From NCBI GenBank assembly GCA_040006575.1, contig JBDTWS010000015.1:1-37951 (forward strand): a stretch of DNA of 37,951 nucleotides, given 5' to 3'. The notes below the pieces were generated by a model. That model had not been told where the DNA came from, did no database searches, and was given only the letters and a program-made list of their open reading frames with translations. The position numbers were made by a program, and so were the translations under genes. Source of the DNA: UKL13-2 sp040006575. GTDB lineage: Bacteria > Pseudomonadota > Gammaproteobacteria > Burkholderiales > Usitatibacteraceae. Below are positions 1 to 5,933 of this stretch, one piece after another (position 1 is the first letter of the stretch; each line of letters begins with the position of its first letter).

Positions 1-1
1 G

Positions 2-382
2 GTTTCAACCCTCTTGCCAATTCTGAAAGCTAACATTTCGCCTAACGCTCGCATCCTGACCGATGAAGCCCATCACTACTTTCAGATGGCCGAACATTTC
101 CGCGCCCATGAGACTGTCGAGCATGGCGCTAAAGAGTACGTGCGCATTGATAACCCTACCGTCCACACCAACACCATTGAAGGCTTCTTCAGCGTGTTTA
201 AACGCGGCATGAAGGGTGTTTATCAGCATTGCGCTCACCATCACCTTAATCGCTACCTGAACGAGTTTGACTTCCGTTATTCCAACCGTGTTGCATTGGG
301 AGTAAACGACGACCAGCGCGCCGAACGTATCCTTGCGGGTGTAGTCGGCAAGCGGTTGTCGTATAAAACGGCTTCTCGCTGA
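2..382 (+). CDS. ISXO2-like (IS1595 family) transposase, C-terminal part
   Basis: The reading frame is open from base 2, so the gene starts upstream of the window and only about 126 C-terminal residues are visible. They match the end of the DDE-type ISXO2-like transposase domain. A TDEAHHY segment carries the second catalytic Asp. An H-x2-V-x-H-x4-YVR stretch follows, then HTNTIEGFFSVFKRGMKG, which holds the Glu-containing last catalytic motif, and finally an RYLNEFDFRYSNR tail. The family moves short inverted-repeat elements by DDE chemistry. The part seen has no stop or frameshift. No terminal inverted repeat was recognised on the right side, so the element boundary is unknown. Two small genes follow in the same direction and may be cargo. 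Confidence 0.9.
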   Translation, partial: VSTLLPILKANISPNARILTDEAHHYFQMAEHFRAHETVEHGAKEYVRIDNPTVHTNTIEGFFSVFKRGMKGVYQHCAHHHLNRYLNEFDFRYSNRVALGVNDDQRAERILAGVVGKRLSYKTASR

Positions 383-408
383 GGAGCCGCATCGTAATAG
401 GAGGAAAC

Positions 409-564
409 GTGCCGCGAAAACCAAACCCACCACCTGACAACCCCGAACAGTCCAAGAGATTTCTTGCGACTGCGGAGGAGGTTGAGGCCGATAAGACTGG
501 CAAAGCATTTGAGAAGGCTGTAGAGGTCATTGTCCCACCTACTCCGAAGCAGCCGAAAGAGTAG
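409..564 (+). CDS. 51-aa hypothetical protein behind the transposase
   Basis: A short GTG-started ORF. A full AGGAGG Shine-Dalgarno at 399-404 lies 4 bases before the start, which strongly supports translation. The product is hydrophilic and proline-rich at both ends (PRKPNPPPDNPEQS near the N-terminus, VPPTPKQPKE at the C-terminus) with a short charged helix between. No signal peptide or membrane segment is present. It lies 26 bases after the transposase stop, and its own stop is 2 bases before the next ATG, so the two small genes look translationally coupled. From memory, similar small proteins are often found next to ISXO2-type transposases; that would need a search. Function unknown. Confidence 0.7.
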   Translation: MPRKPNPPPDNPEQSKRFLATAEEVEADKTGKAFEKAVEVIVPPTPKQPKE

Positions 565-566
565 TC

Positions 567-869
567 ATGGAAGAAGAAAAACCAACGAAGGAGTCGGGAG
601 TAATTCGCGTCCGTGGCGTTGTTGGCCGCGCCAACGTCAGCGGCAATACGTATCTAGGAAACAAACAGTTTCTTGACGTTAAAGCCGACATCAAAGAGTT
701 GAAGGCGGTGGGTAACAAAATTCTAAATCAACCCGAAGAAAGACAAAACGACGACAGCGCAACTGACGACCCCTGGTACAAGAAGCCAATAGGGGTAGTC
801 GGCCTTAGCGTTGCTGGTGCGCTCATTACTTACGCGGCTATTGTGGCGATCAAACATTATTTTCCGTAG
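567..869 (+). CDS. 100-aa hypothetical protein with C-terminal membrane helix
   Basis: Starts 2 bases after the preceding small gene stops. The N-terminal two thirds are soluble and charged, with a VRGVVGRANVSGN segment resembling short beta strands and an LDVKADIKELKAVGNKI helix. The last 25 residues (GVVGLSVAGALITYAAIVAI, then KHYFP) form one hydrophobic helix, so the product is probably a tail-anchored inner-membrane protein with its soluble part in the cytoplasm. No family was recognised. Its position directly behind a transposase and a 51-aa ORF suggests transposon cargo. It ends 3 bases before the end of the convergent RusA-like gene. Confidence 0.6.
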   Translation: MEEEKPTKESGVIRVRGVVGRANVSGNTYLGNKQFLDVKADIKELKAVGNKILNQPEERQNDDSATDDPWYKKPIGVVGLSVAGALITYAAIVAIKHYFP

Positions 870-872
870 GCT

Positions 873-1553
873 TTAGGGCAAAAACACGCCGTGGTCATAA
901 CTCTGAATCTTGACCGCAATAATCAAACGGGTGTCATGGGTGTTGTCGTGACCGGCTACACCGGCTTCATAGGTTGGCTGCAACAGGGTGTCCGTATTTA
1001 CGGACACATTGCCGATGTATCTATCATCTTGAAGCAGGACGTAAAACGGCTTTTCGTCTTCGGCTGGTGCATTGTTCCCTATCTCTTGCCCGCTTTGCGG
1101 CATCTGTAGCGCATCAAATAAAGTCTTCAGACGAGCATCTATATCGGCGGACTTAAATATATGCCCCGGCCTGCCGCTACGAAGGAAAAGTACATCAACT
1201 GATACCACCGGCAGAATGCCGGAGGGTGCGTGAAAGTTGTTAACCAACGGAACAAAGTTGAAGCCGTTGCGCGAAAAATTCTCGCCCAAAACTTGGGCAA
1301 AGGGCCTTTCGCCATACAACTCCCTGTAAATGGCATCGTGGCGCGATTTCAGGTGAGGATAAATCTGCCAAAGCCTTTTTAGTTGTTGGTGAAACTTGCG
1401 GCGAATCCCGTGCTTGTGATCTCCGTTACCGTTCCCCATCATCAAGCCGCTGTAAGTCAGGCGAAATTCCATTAGGGTCTCCATCGCGTCATAAAGGGGG
1501 CTAAAGCCGCCCCAATAATGGCGCGTAGAGACTGGCTCAGCCAACTGGCTCAT
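873..1553 (-). CDS. RusA-like Holliday-junction resolvase fold protein (putative)
   Basis: A 226-residue protein with a good AAGGAG ribosome site 7 bases before ATG 1553. Most of it is unfamiliar, but residues 137-184 read D-I-D-A-R-L-K-T-L-F-D-A-L, then LLQDDRYIG and a V-x-V-x-TD strand. This matches the RusA signature, in which two Asp (DxD), a Lys four residues later and a downstream Asp form the metal site: here D137, D139, K143 and D176/D177. The usual Asn after DxD is Ala140, and an insertion separates the two halves. The protein is also much longer than phage RusA (about 120 aa). It may be a distant or inactive relative. It lies between the transposon cargo and phnE, so it is probably part of the mobile segment. 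Assignment by motif only. Confidence 0.45.
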   Translation of the reverse strand: MSQLAEPVSTRHYWGGFSPLYDAMETLMEFRLTYSGLMMGNGNGDHKHGIRRKFHQQLKRLWQIYPHLKSRHDAIYRELYGERPFAQVLGENFSRNGFNFVPLVNNFHAPSGILPVVSVDVLFLRSGRPGHIFKSADIDARLKTLFDALQMPQSGQEIGNNAPAEDEKPFYVLLQDDRYIGNVSVNTDTLLQPTYEAGVAGHDNTHDTRLIIAVKIQSYDHGVFLP

Positions 1554-1649
1554 AGCCTACTCCTTGGGTACGCGAAGTACAATATCGCGTTCTTTTCGCA
1601 TTTTTTTCGCATCCCCCGGCAATCAAACTGCCCGTGACGCGGTTAACAA

Positions 1650-2585
1650 CTAAAGAACCGACGCGCGGATTTTTCGCGACAGCGCATCGAACGCAACCAC
1701 CATCAGCACGATGGCGATCAACAACGTAGCCAGCCGCCCCCACTGGAACAGCGACACCGCTTCCGACACCAGCAAGCCCAATCCCCCGGCGCCGATCAGC
1801 CCCAGCACGGTCGAATCGCGGATGTTGTATTCCCAGATATAGAGATGGTTGGAAATAAAATTGGGCAGCAGCGCCGGCCATACTGCAAACATCCACACCT
1901 GCCACGGGGAGGCGCCGGTGGCGCGCACCGCTTCGAGCGGCCGCAGGTCCAGCGTTTCGATGCTTTCCGCATACAGCTTGCCCCACGTACCCGTCGAATG
2001 CAGCGCGATCGCGAGGATGCCGGCCATCGGTCCCAGTCCGATGATGCCCACCAGCAACAGGCCGAACACCAGTGAATGAATCGAGCGGCAGATATCGAGA
2101 ATGCGCCGCGCCAGCCACGCGACCGGCAGGGGCGCGTGCATGTTTTTCGCCGAAAAATAACCTAAAGGCGCACCAAGTACGGCCGCCAGCAGCGAACCCA
2201 GCGTGGCGATTTTCAGCGTCGTCCAGATTGCCGTACCGAGGCCCATGAGGAATTTCGCCTCGACTACGCGCTGGTCTTCCACACGCAGTACGCGACCATC
2301 ATCAGCCTTGTATTCGAGCTGCGGATCGCCAAACCAGACATTGAGAAAACTGGGATGTGAAAGCTCACCCGCCGTGGTCATCAGGTTGTGCCACGGCCGC
2401 CTGCCGAATGAAAAATCATCGGCGCGAATAAGGCTGGCGACGCAGGCCATGACGAGGATCGCATATGCCGCCATCAGCCAGGTCGAGCGGCGGCTTGAAA
2501 AAACCGCCGCACGCAGGCGCGATTCAGCGCCATTCCCTTTCGCGATTGCGGCGGACGGCGCCGCTGTCGAAAGATCAGGCTGCAT
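1650..2585 (-). CDS. phnE: Phosphonate-type ABC transporter permease
   Basis: A 311-aa integral membrane permease of the PhnE/PtxC family. The EAA loop that contacts the ATPase is clear: EAVRATGASPWQVWMFAVWP, about residues 217-236. It is followed by the family-typical N-x4-LYIWEYNIRDSTVLG and GAGGLG segments. An N-terminal hydrophobic helix and several further helices are visible. It lies 18 bases after phnD on the same strand, so the two form an operon. An ATP-binding subunit (PhnC) normally completes the importer. None is present on either side, and the next sequence downstream is mobile DNA. Divergence from arsR suggests a role in uptake of phosphonate, phosphite or a structurally similar arsenical; the substrate cannot be read from sequence. 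Confidence 0.85.
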   Translation of the reverse strand: MQPDLSTAAPSAAIAKGNGAESRLRAAVFSSRRSTWLMAAYAILVMACVASLIRADDFSFGRRPWHNLMTTAGELSHPSFLNVWFGDPQLEYKADDGRVLRVEDQRVVEAKFLMGLGTAIWTTLKIATLGSLLAAVLGAPLGYFSAKNMHAPLPVAWLARRILDICRSIHSLVFGLLLVGIIGLGPMAGILAIALHSTGTWGKLYAESIETLDLRPLEAVRATGASPWQVWMFAVWPALLPNFISNHLYIWEYNIRDSTVLGLIGAGGLGLLVSEAVSLFQWGRLATLLIAIVLMVVAFDALSRKIRASVL

Positions 2586-2603
2586 TACCCAGTTTCCGGC
2601 GAA

Positions 2604-3467
2604 TTACTTCTTCACCGGCGCCAGCCAGCCCATCGCCAGTGCCGCGTCCTTGATGGGCGCGTAGTAGCTGTTGGTCTTGGAGACGAAGCCGGTGTAGTGA
2701 TTGGGCAGCAATGCCGGATTGGTTTTCAGTTCCGCGCCCATGTCCTCGAGCGCTTTCGCCAGCTTTGCGGTGAATGCCTTGTCCCTGGCCAGTTCGGCGG
2801 AGACGGCAAACGCATCATTGGGCAACGGTGCGGAAGTCCAGATGATCTTGCTGTCCACCGCCTTGATCAGGCCCTGTTCAATCATCGCATCGCGATTGCG
2901 GTTGTAGTCCGCACCCGCATCGAGCTCGCCGCGCGTGATTTGCGTTTCAATGGCCTGGTGCTTGGTGTTGATCACCTTCGAGAAAAATTTCTCCGGCTCG
3001 ATGCCGCGTTTGAAAAATTCATGCGAGGGAATCAGGTAGCCCGACGTCGAGCCCTTGTCGCCGAAAGCAAATGTCTTGCCCTTCAGGTCTTCCAGTTTGT
3101 TGATGCCGCTTTTCGGGCTGGTGACCATGATGGCGAAATATTCCGGCTTGCCGTCGTACAGGATGGTGGACACGACTTCAGCACCCGCCTGGTGATTGGC
3201 CAGCACATAGCCCCACGGGCCCATCAGTGAAAGATCGGTCTCACCCGAGGCCAGCGACTTGGCCAGGCCTTCCCAGGTATCGACCGTGCGCAGCCGCACT
3301 TCGCGGCCCAGTTTTTTCGAGAGGTAATCGGCTAGCGGCTTATAGGTCGCGTCGTTCTTTTCCTTGTCGGGCTGGAACAGGCCGACGCCGAATTCAAGGG
3401 GTTTCTGGGCGTGAGCTCCGTTCAGGGTCAACGCAAGCAAAGCAAAGAACGCGGCGATCAGTTTCAT
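2604..3467 (-). CDS. phnD: PhnD/PtxB-like periplasmic oxyanion-binding protein
   Basis: A 287-aa substrate-binding protein of the phosphate/phosphite/phosphonate type. A signal peptide (MKLIAAFFALLALTLNGAHA) precedes the mature QKPLEFGVG start. Family landmarks are the Y-x-P-LADYLSKKLGREV segment, the GPWGYVLA loop, and the anion-binding STSGYLIPSHEFFKR motif. The start is taken at ATG 3467 rather than the TTG one codon upstream, because the signal peptide then begins MKL. It would deliver ligand to the PhnE permease encoded just downstream. The same superfamily includes AioX-type arsenite-binding proteins, but coupling to a permease argues for transport here. It is divergent from arsR across 181 bp, so ArsR could control both directions. 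Confidence 0.85.
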   Translation of the reverse strand: MKLIAAFFALLALTLNGAHAQKPLEFGVGLFQPDKEKNDATYKPLADYLSKKLGREVRLRTVDTWEGLAKSLASGETDLSLMGPWGYVLANHQAGAEVVSTILYDGKPEYFAIMVTSPKSGINKLEDLKGKTFAFGDKGSTSGYLIPSHEFFKRGIEPEKFFSKVINTKHQAIETQITRGELDAGADYNRNRDAMIEQGLIKAVDSKIIWTSAPLPNDAFAVSAELARDKAFTAKLAKALEDMGAELKTNPALLPNHYTGFVSKTNSYYAPIKDAALAMGWLAPVKK

Positions 3468-3612
3468 CAAGGTCTCATCTCGGGAGAAGGTGGCACGGCC
3501 GATGGGGGATGGTTCGCAAGGTACGCAAGTTACGCGAATGGCTAACGCACGGATGCGCCTGGCTAGACAGCACTTTATCAGTCAATGTCAGGAATTTTTT
3601 CTTACAAGTCGC

Positions 3613-3652
3613 TTGACACGGAAACGTCATTTCCATAATACTAGAAATATGG
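3613..3652 (+). promoter_or_regulatory. arsR promoter with two overlapping palindromic operators
   Basis: A -35 TTGACA lies at 3613-3618, and a -10-like CATAAT at 3634-3639 (15-base spacer). Between them is a perfect inverted repeat GGAAA-N5-TTTCC (3620-3634). A second palindrome at 3633-3652 is centred on CTAG (3641-3644), with outer arms CCATA and TATGG; it overlaps the -10 and the arsR ATG. This arrangement is typical of autoregulation by an ArsR/SmtB repressor. Which palindrome is bound is inference. Confidence 0.6.
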
Positions 3653-4017
3653 AAACCAAAAATATGATTGCCGCCCTGGCGGCACTTGCGCAGGAAACCC
3701 GCCTGTCCATTTTCAGGCTGCTCGTGGAAACCGGGCCGGCTGGATTGCCGGTCGGCACTATCGCCGAAACGCTGGGCCTCGCCAATGCCACGCTGTCATT
3801 TCATCTCAAGGAACTGACCCATGCCGGCCTGACCATCGCCACACCGAGCGGTCGCTCGATTATCTATTCCGCCGATTTCAACACCATGAATGGCGTCATC
3901 GGCTACCTCAGCGAGAACTGCTGTGCCGGCAGTTCCTGCTCACCGTCTATAGCGGCATGCACGCCCGTCACCGTGCAAAAGAAGTTTCCTTCAATTTCCA
4001 AACGGAGCAAGACATGA
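3649..4017 (+). CDS. arsR: ArsR/SmtB family arsenic-responsive repressor
   Basis: A 122-aa winged-helix repressor. The recognition helix is around ANATLSFHLKELTHAGL (residues 45-61), and the beta-wing around GRSIIYS. ATG 3649 is preferred over an upstream in-frame start because the promoter and operators lie inside that extension. Cysteines cluster at the C-terminus: C91, C92, C97 and C104. A vicinal pair plus a third Cys a few residues on resembles the C-terminal As(III) site of Acidithiobacillus ferrooxidans ArsR (CCx5C), not the helix-3 CxC site of plasmid R773 ArsR. It would repress arsR-arsI-arsC-aqpS until trivalent arsenic binds. Its stop overlaps the arsI start (ATGA). Confidence 0.93.
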   Translation: METKNMIAALAALAQETRLSIFRLLVETGPAGLPVGTIAETLGLANATLSFHLKELTHAGLTIATPSGRSIIYSADFNTMNGVIGYLSENCCAGSSCSPSIAACTPVTVQKKFPSISKRSKT

Positions 4018-4544
4018 AACGCTTTCACGTACACGTTGCGGTCAAGGACCTTGCACAAAGCACACGCTTTTATTCCGCCCTGTTCGGCAGTCAGCCGACT
4101 GTGCTGAAACACGATTACGCCAAATGGATGCTGGACGACCCGCGCATCAACTTTGCCATCTCCGAGCGCGATGGTGGAGACGGTGCAAAAGGCGTAAACC
4201 ACCTGGGCTTCCAGGCTGAATCGGCCGATGAGCTTGAAGAAATCCACGCCCGCCTGCAGTCGGCCGATACCGCGATCGCTGCCGAGAAAGGCGCCAATTG
4301 CTGCTATGCGCGATCCGATAAATACTGGGTGGAAGACCCGACCGGCATCGCCTGGGAAAGCTTCCGCTCGCTCGACACCATCCCGTTCTATGGCGAGAAC
4401 AGCCACCAGGGCAGCGCGGGTGCGGAAAGTGCTGAAGGCGCGAAAGCCGTCGAGGGCGCCGGTTGCGCCACCAGCTGTTGCCCGGCCATTCCCGAAACGG
4501 CGATTGACGGGAAAGCAGCCACGAAAGCATGCTGCAATGGCTGA
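4014..4544 (+). CDS. arsI: ArsI C-As lyase (glyoxalase/VOC family)
   Basis: A 176-aa vicinal-oxygen-chelate dioxygenase. ArsI cleaves the carbon-arsenic bond of trivalent organoarsenicals such as methylarsenite, releasing As(III). Expected residues are in place: N-terminal His (H5 in MKRFHVHV), H63 in VNHLGF, the vicinal thiols C96-C97 in NCCYARSDKYW, and E115 in GIAWE. The start at ATG 4014 is set by GGAG at 4004-4007 and the ATGA overlap with arsR. The C-terminus beyond the VOC fold is a low-complexity tail with further Cys clusters (GCATSCC and KACCNG) that may bind arsenic. Some databases name this family CadI, cadmium-induced. The stop overlaps arsC by 8 bases. Confidence 0.92.
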   Translation: MKRFHVHVAVKDLAQSTRFYSALFGSQPTVLKHDYAKWMLDDPRINFAISERDGGDGAKGVNHLGFQAESADELEEIHARLQSADTAIAAEKGANCCYARSDKYWVEDPTGIAWESFRSLDTIPFYGENSHQGSAGAESAEGAKAVEGAGCATSCCPAIPETAIDGKAATKACCNG

Positions 4545-5031
4545 ACGATCATTCAACGTGCTGTTCCTGTGTACACACAACTCTGCACGTTCTGTGATGG
4601 CGGAGGCGCTGCTGAATGTCATGGGCAGTCCGCGCTTCCGCGCCTTTAGTGCAGGCAGCGCGCCCAGCGGGCGGGTGAACCCGATTGCCATTGAGATGAT
4701 TGAGGCCATCGGCTATCGGGGCGAAGGCGTCCGTAGCAAATCGTGGGATGAATTCGCCGTGCCCGATGCCCCGACTATGGACATCATCATCACCGTCTGC
4801 GATAACGCGGCAGGTGAAGCATGCCCCGTTTGGCCAGGACATCCGGCCACCGCGCACTGGGGCTTTCCGGATCCATCAAGCGTGGAAGGCGGCGTCGCGG
4901 AAAAGCGGCATGCTTTTGAGCAGGTATTTCACGCTATCCGGCGGCGCATCGAACTGCTGGCAAACCTGCCGGTGGAGAAGCTGGAGCGGCTGGCGCTTTC
5001 GCAGGAACTGACGCGCATTCACACATCGTGA
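4537..5031 (+). CDS. arsC: Arsenate reductase, low-molecular-weight phosphatase/thioredoxin type
   Basis: A 164-aa reductase converting As(V) to As(III). The phosphatase-like loop C12-T-H-N-S-A-R18 followed by SVMAE is intact. The second half shows VCDNAAGEACPVWPG, with C88 and C96 as candidate relay cysteines of the thioredoxin-coupled group, and WGFPDPS with the general-acid Asp. ATG 4537 sits within the end of arsI, and the long upstream extension of the frame is just the arsI region. The product feeds As(III) to the aquaporin encoded next. No ArsB or Acr3 pump is present, so export of the As(III) made here seems to depend on aqpS or a pump elsewhere. Confidence 0.93.
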   Translation: MAERSFNVLFLCTHNSARSVMAEALLNVMGSPRFRAFSAGSAPSGRVNPIAIEMIEAIGYRGEGVRSKSWDEFAVPDAPTMDIIITVCDNAAGEACPVWPGHPATAHWGFPDPSSVEGGVAEKRHAFEQVFHAIRRRIELLANLPVEKLERLALSQELTRIHTS

Positions 5032-5714
5032 CTGCAACTTGCTCCCTGTCGCGGCGGCTGGTGGCGGAGGCGCTGGGCACGACCTTGTTGCTGGCCGCCG
5101 TGGTGGGATCCGGCATCATGGGCGAGCGGCTCGCAGCAGGCAACACCGCCATCGCGCTGTTGGCCAATTCGATTGCCACGGGCGCGGCGCTGTTTGCGCT
5201 GATCAGCGTGTTCGCGCCGGTTTCCGGCGCCCATTTCAATCCGGTCGTTACCCTTGTCGAATCACTCGCCGGCCGCATATCGCGCCTCTGTGCCGGCTGC
5301 TACATCGCAGCGCAGTTTGCGGGCGCCACAGCGGGCGTATTTATCGCGCACCTGATGTTCGCGCTGCCGGTGATCCAGTCATCGCAACACCCGCGCAACG
5401 GCGGCGCGCAGTGGTTCAGCGAATTCATCGCAACGTTCGGCTTGCTGGGCGTGATCCTCTCGCTACGCAAGTCGACGGCCACCACGGTCGCCGCGAGCGT
5501 CGCCTGCTACATCACCGCAGCCTACTGGTTTACGGCATCAACGTCATTTGCCAATCCGGCCGTCACTGTTGCGCGCACGCTGACCGACACGTTCTCAGGC
5601 ATACGCGGCGGCGATGCGGCTATGTTCGTGACGGCACAACTTGCAGGCGCGCTTTTGTCCGGCGTGGTATTTCATTGGCTCATTGACAAAGCGCCGGGGG
5701 TTGGGAAACCCTGA
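5028..5714 (+). CDS. aqpS: Aquaglyceroporin AqpS-like arsenite channel
   Basis: A 228-aa major intrinsic protein with six hydrophobic helices in two halves. Each half carries an NPA-type half-helix: GAHFNPVV (N71) and SFANPAVTVAR (N176). The first motif is NPV rather than NPA. The gene starts with GTG 5028, overlapping the arsC stop (GTGA). In Sinorhizobium-type ars operons such a channel replaces the ArsB pump: cytoplasmic ArsC makes As(III), which leaves down its gradient. AqpS homologues can also pass methylated arsenicals, which fits arsI in the same operon. It is the last gene of the operon. A small inverted repeat follows, but no clear T-tract terminator. Confidence 0.9.
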   Translation: MTATCSLSRRLVAEALGTTLLLAAVVGSGIMGERLAAGNTAIALLANSIATGAALFALISVFAPVSGAHFNPVVTLVESLAGRISRLCAGCYIAAQFAGATAGVFIAHLMFALPVIQSSQHPRNGGAQWFSEFIATFGLLGVILSLRKSTATTVAASVACYITAAYWFTASTSFANPAVTVARTLTDTFSGIRGGDAAMFVTAQLAGALLSGVVFHWLIDKAPGVGKP

Positions 5715-5728
5715 GTTTTCCAGACCAA

Positions 5729-5777
5729 ACTCTAGCACCGGCGCGGCTCCCCGATTGAAAACAGCCGAGGAGCCCCG
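5729..5777 (+). repeat. Intergenic palindromic repeat, copy 1
   Basis: Begins ACTCTAGCACCGGCGCGGCT, followed by a hairpin with arms GGCTCC (5745-5750) and GGAGCC (5769-5774). It shares its first 20 or so bases and its general layout with 15656-15704 and 23187-23234. A related inverted fragment, AGCCGCGCCAGCG, is at 5834-5846. The rest of the 219-base gap to the next gene holds nothing else convincing. The hairpin could also end aqpS transcription. Confidence 0.4.
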
Positions 5778-5933
5778 TCCTGTAAAGACTTTGTCATTCT
5801 TATCGAGGAGAAATGTCGACAGTTTCCAGTCGCAGCCGCGCCAGCGCGTTCGCATTTCTCCTACGTCGCCGACGCGCTTTTGCGTATTTTCCTGACAGGC
5901 TTGCCGCTATTGCGATGATGTAATCGTCGACTC

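Noticed and set aside
1580..1605. Tandem TTTTCGCAT repeat next to the RusA-like gene, considered as a transposon end
   Set aside because: No matching inverted copy or target duplication is visible, and the left end of the element lies outside the window.
3511..3545. Short direct repeats around ACGCAAG/TACGCGAA in the phnD-arsR gap
   Set aside because: Too short and degenerate to assign a role; could be part of the phnD leader.
5843..5878. 7-bp inverted repeat AGCGCGT/ACGCGCT followed by TTT, considered as an aqpS terminator
   Set aside because: The loop is 22 bases and the T-run is short; too weak to call.
5813..5923. 36-codon ORF with GAGGAG just before its ATG between aqpS and the AsmA gene
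   Set aside because: The ribosome site is only 2 bases from the ATG, the product is Arg/Ala-rich without recognisable features, and it overlaps a partial repeat copy. It may be a chance ORF.
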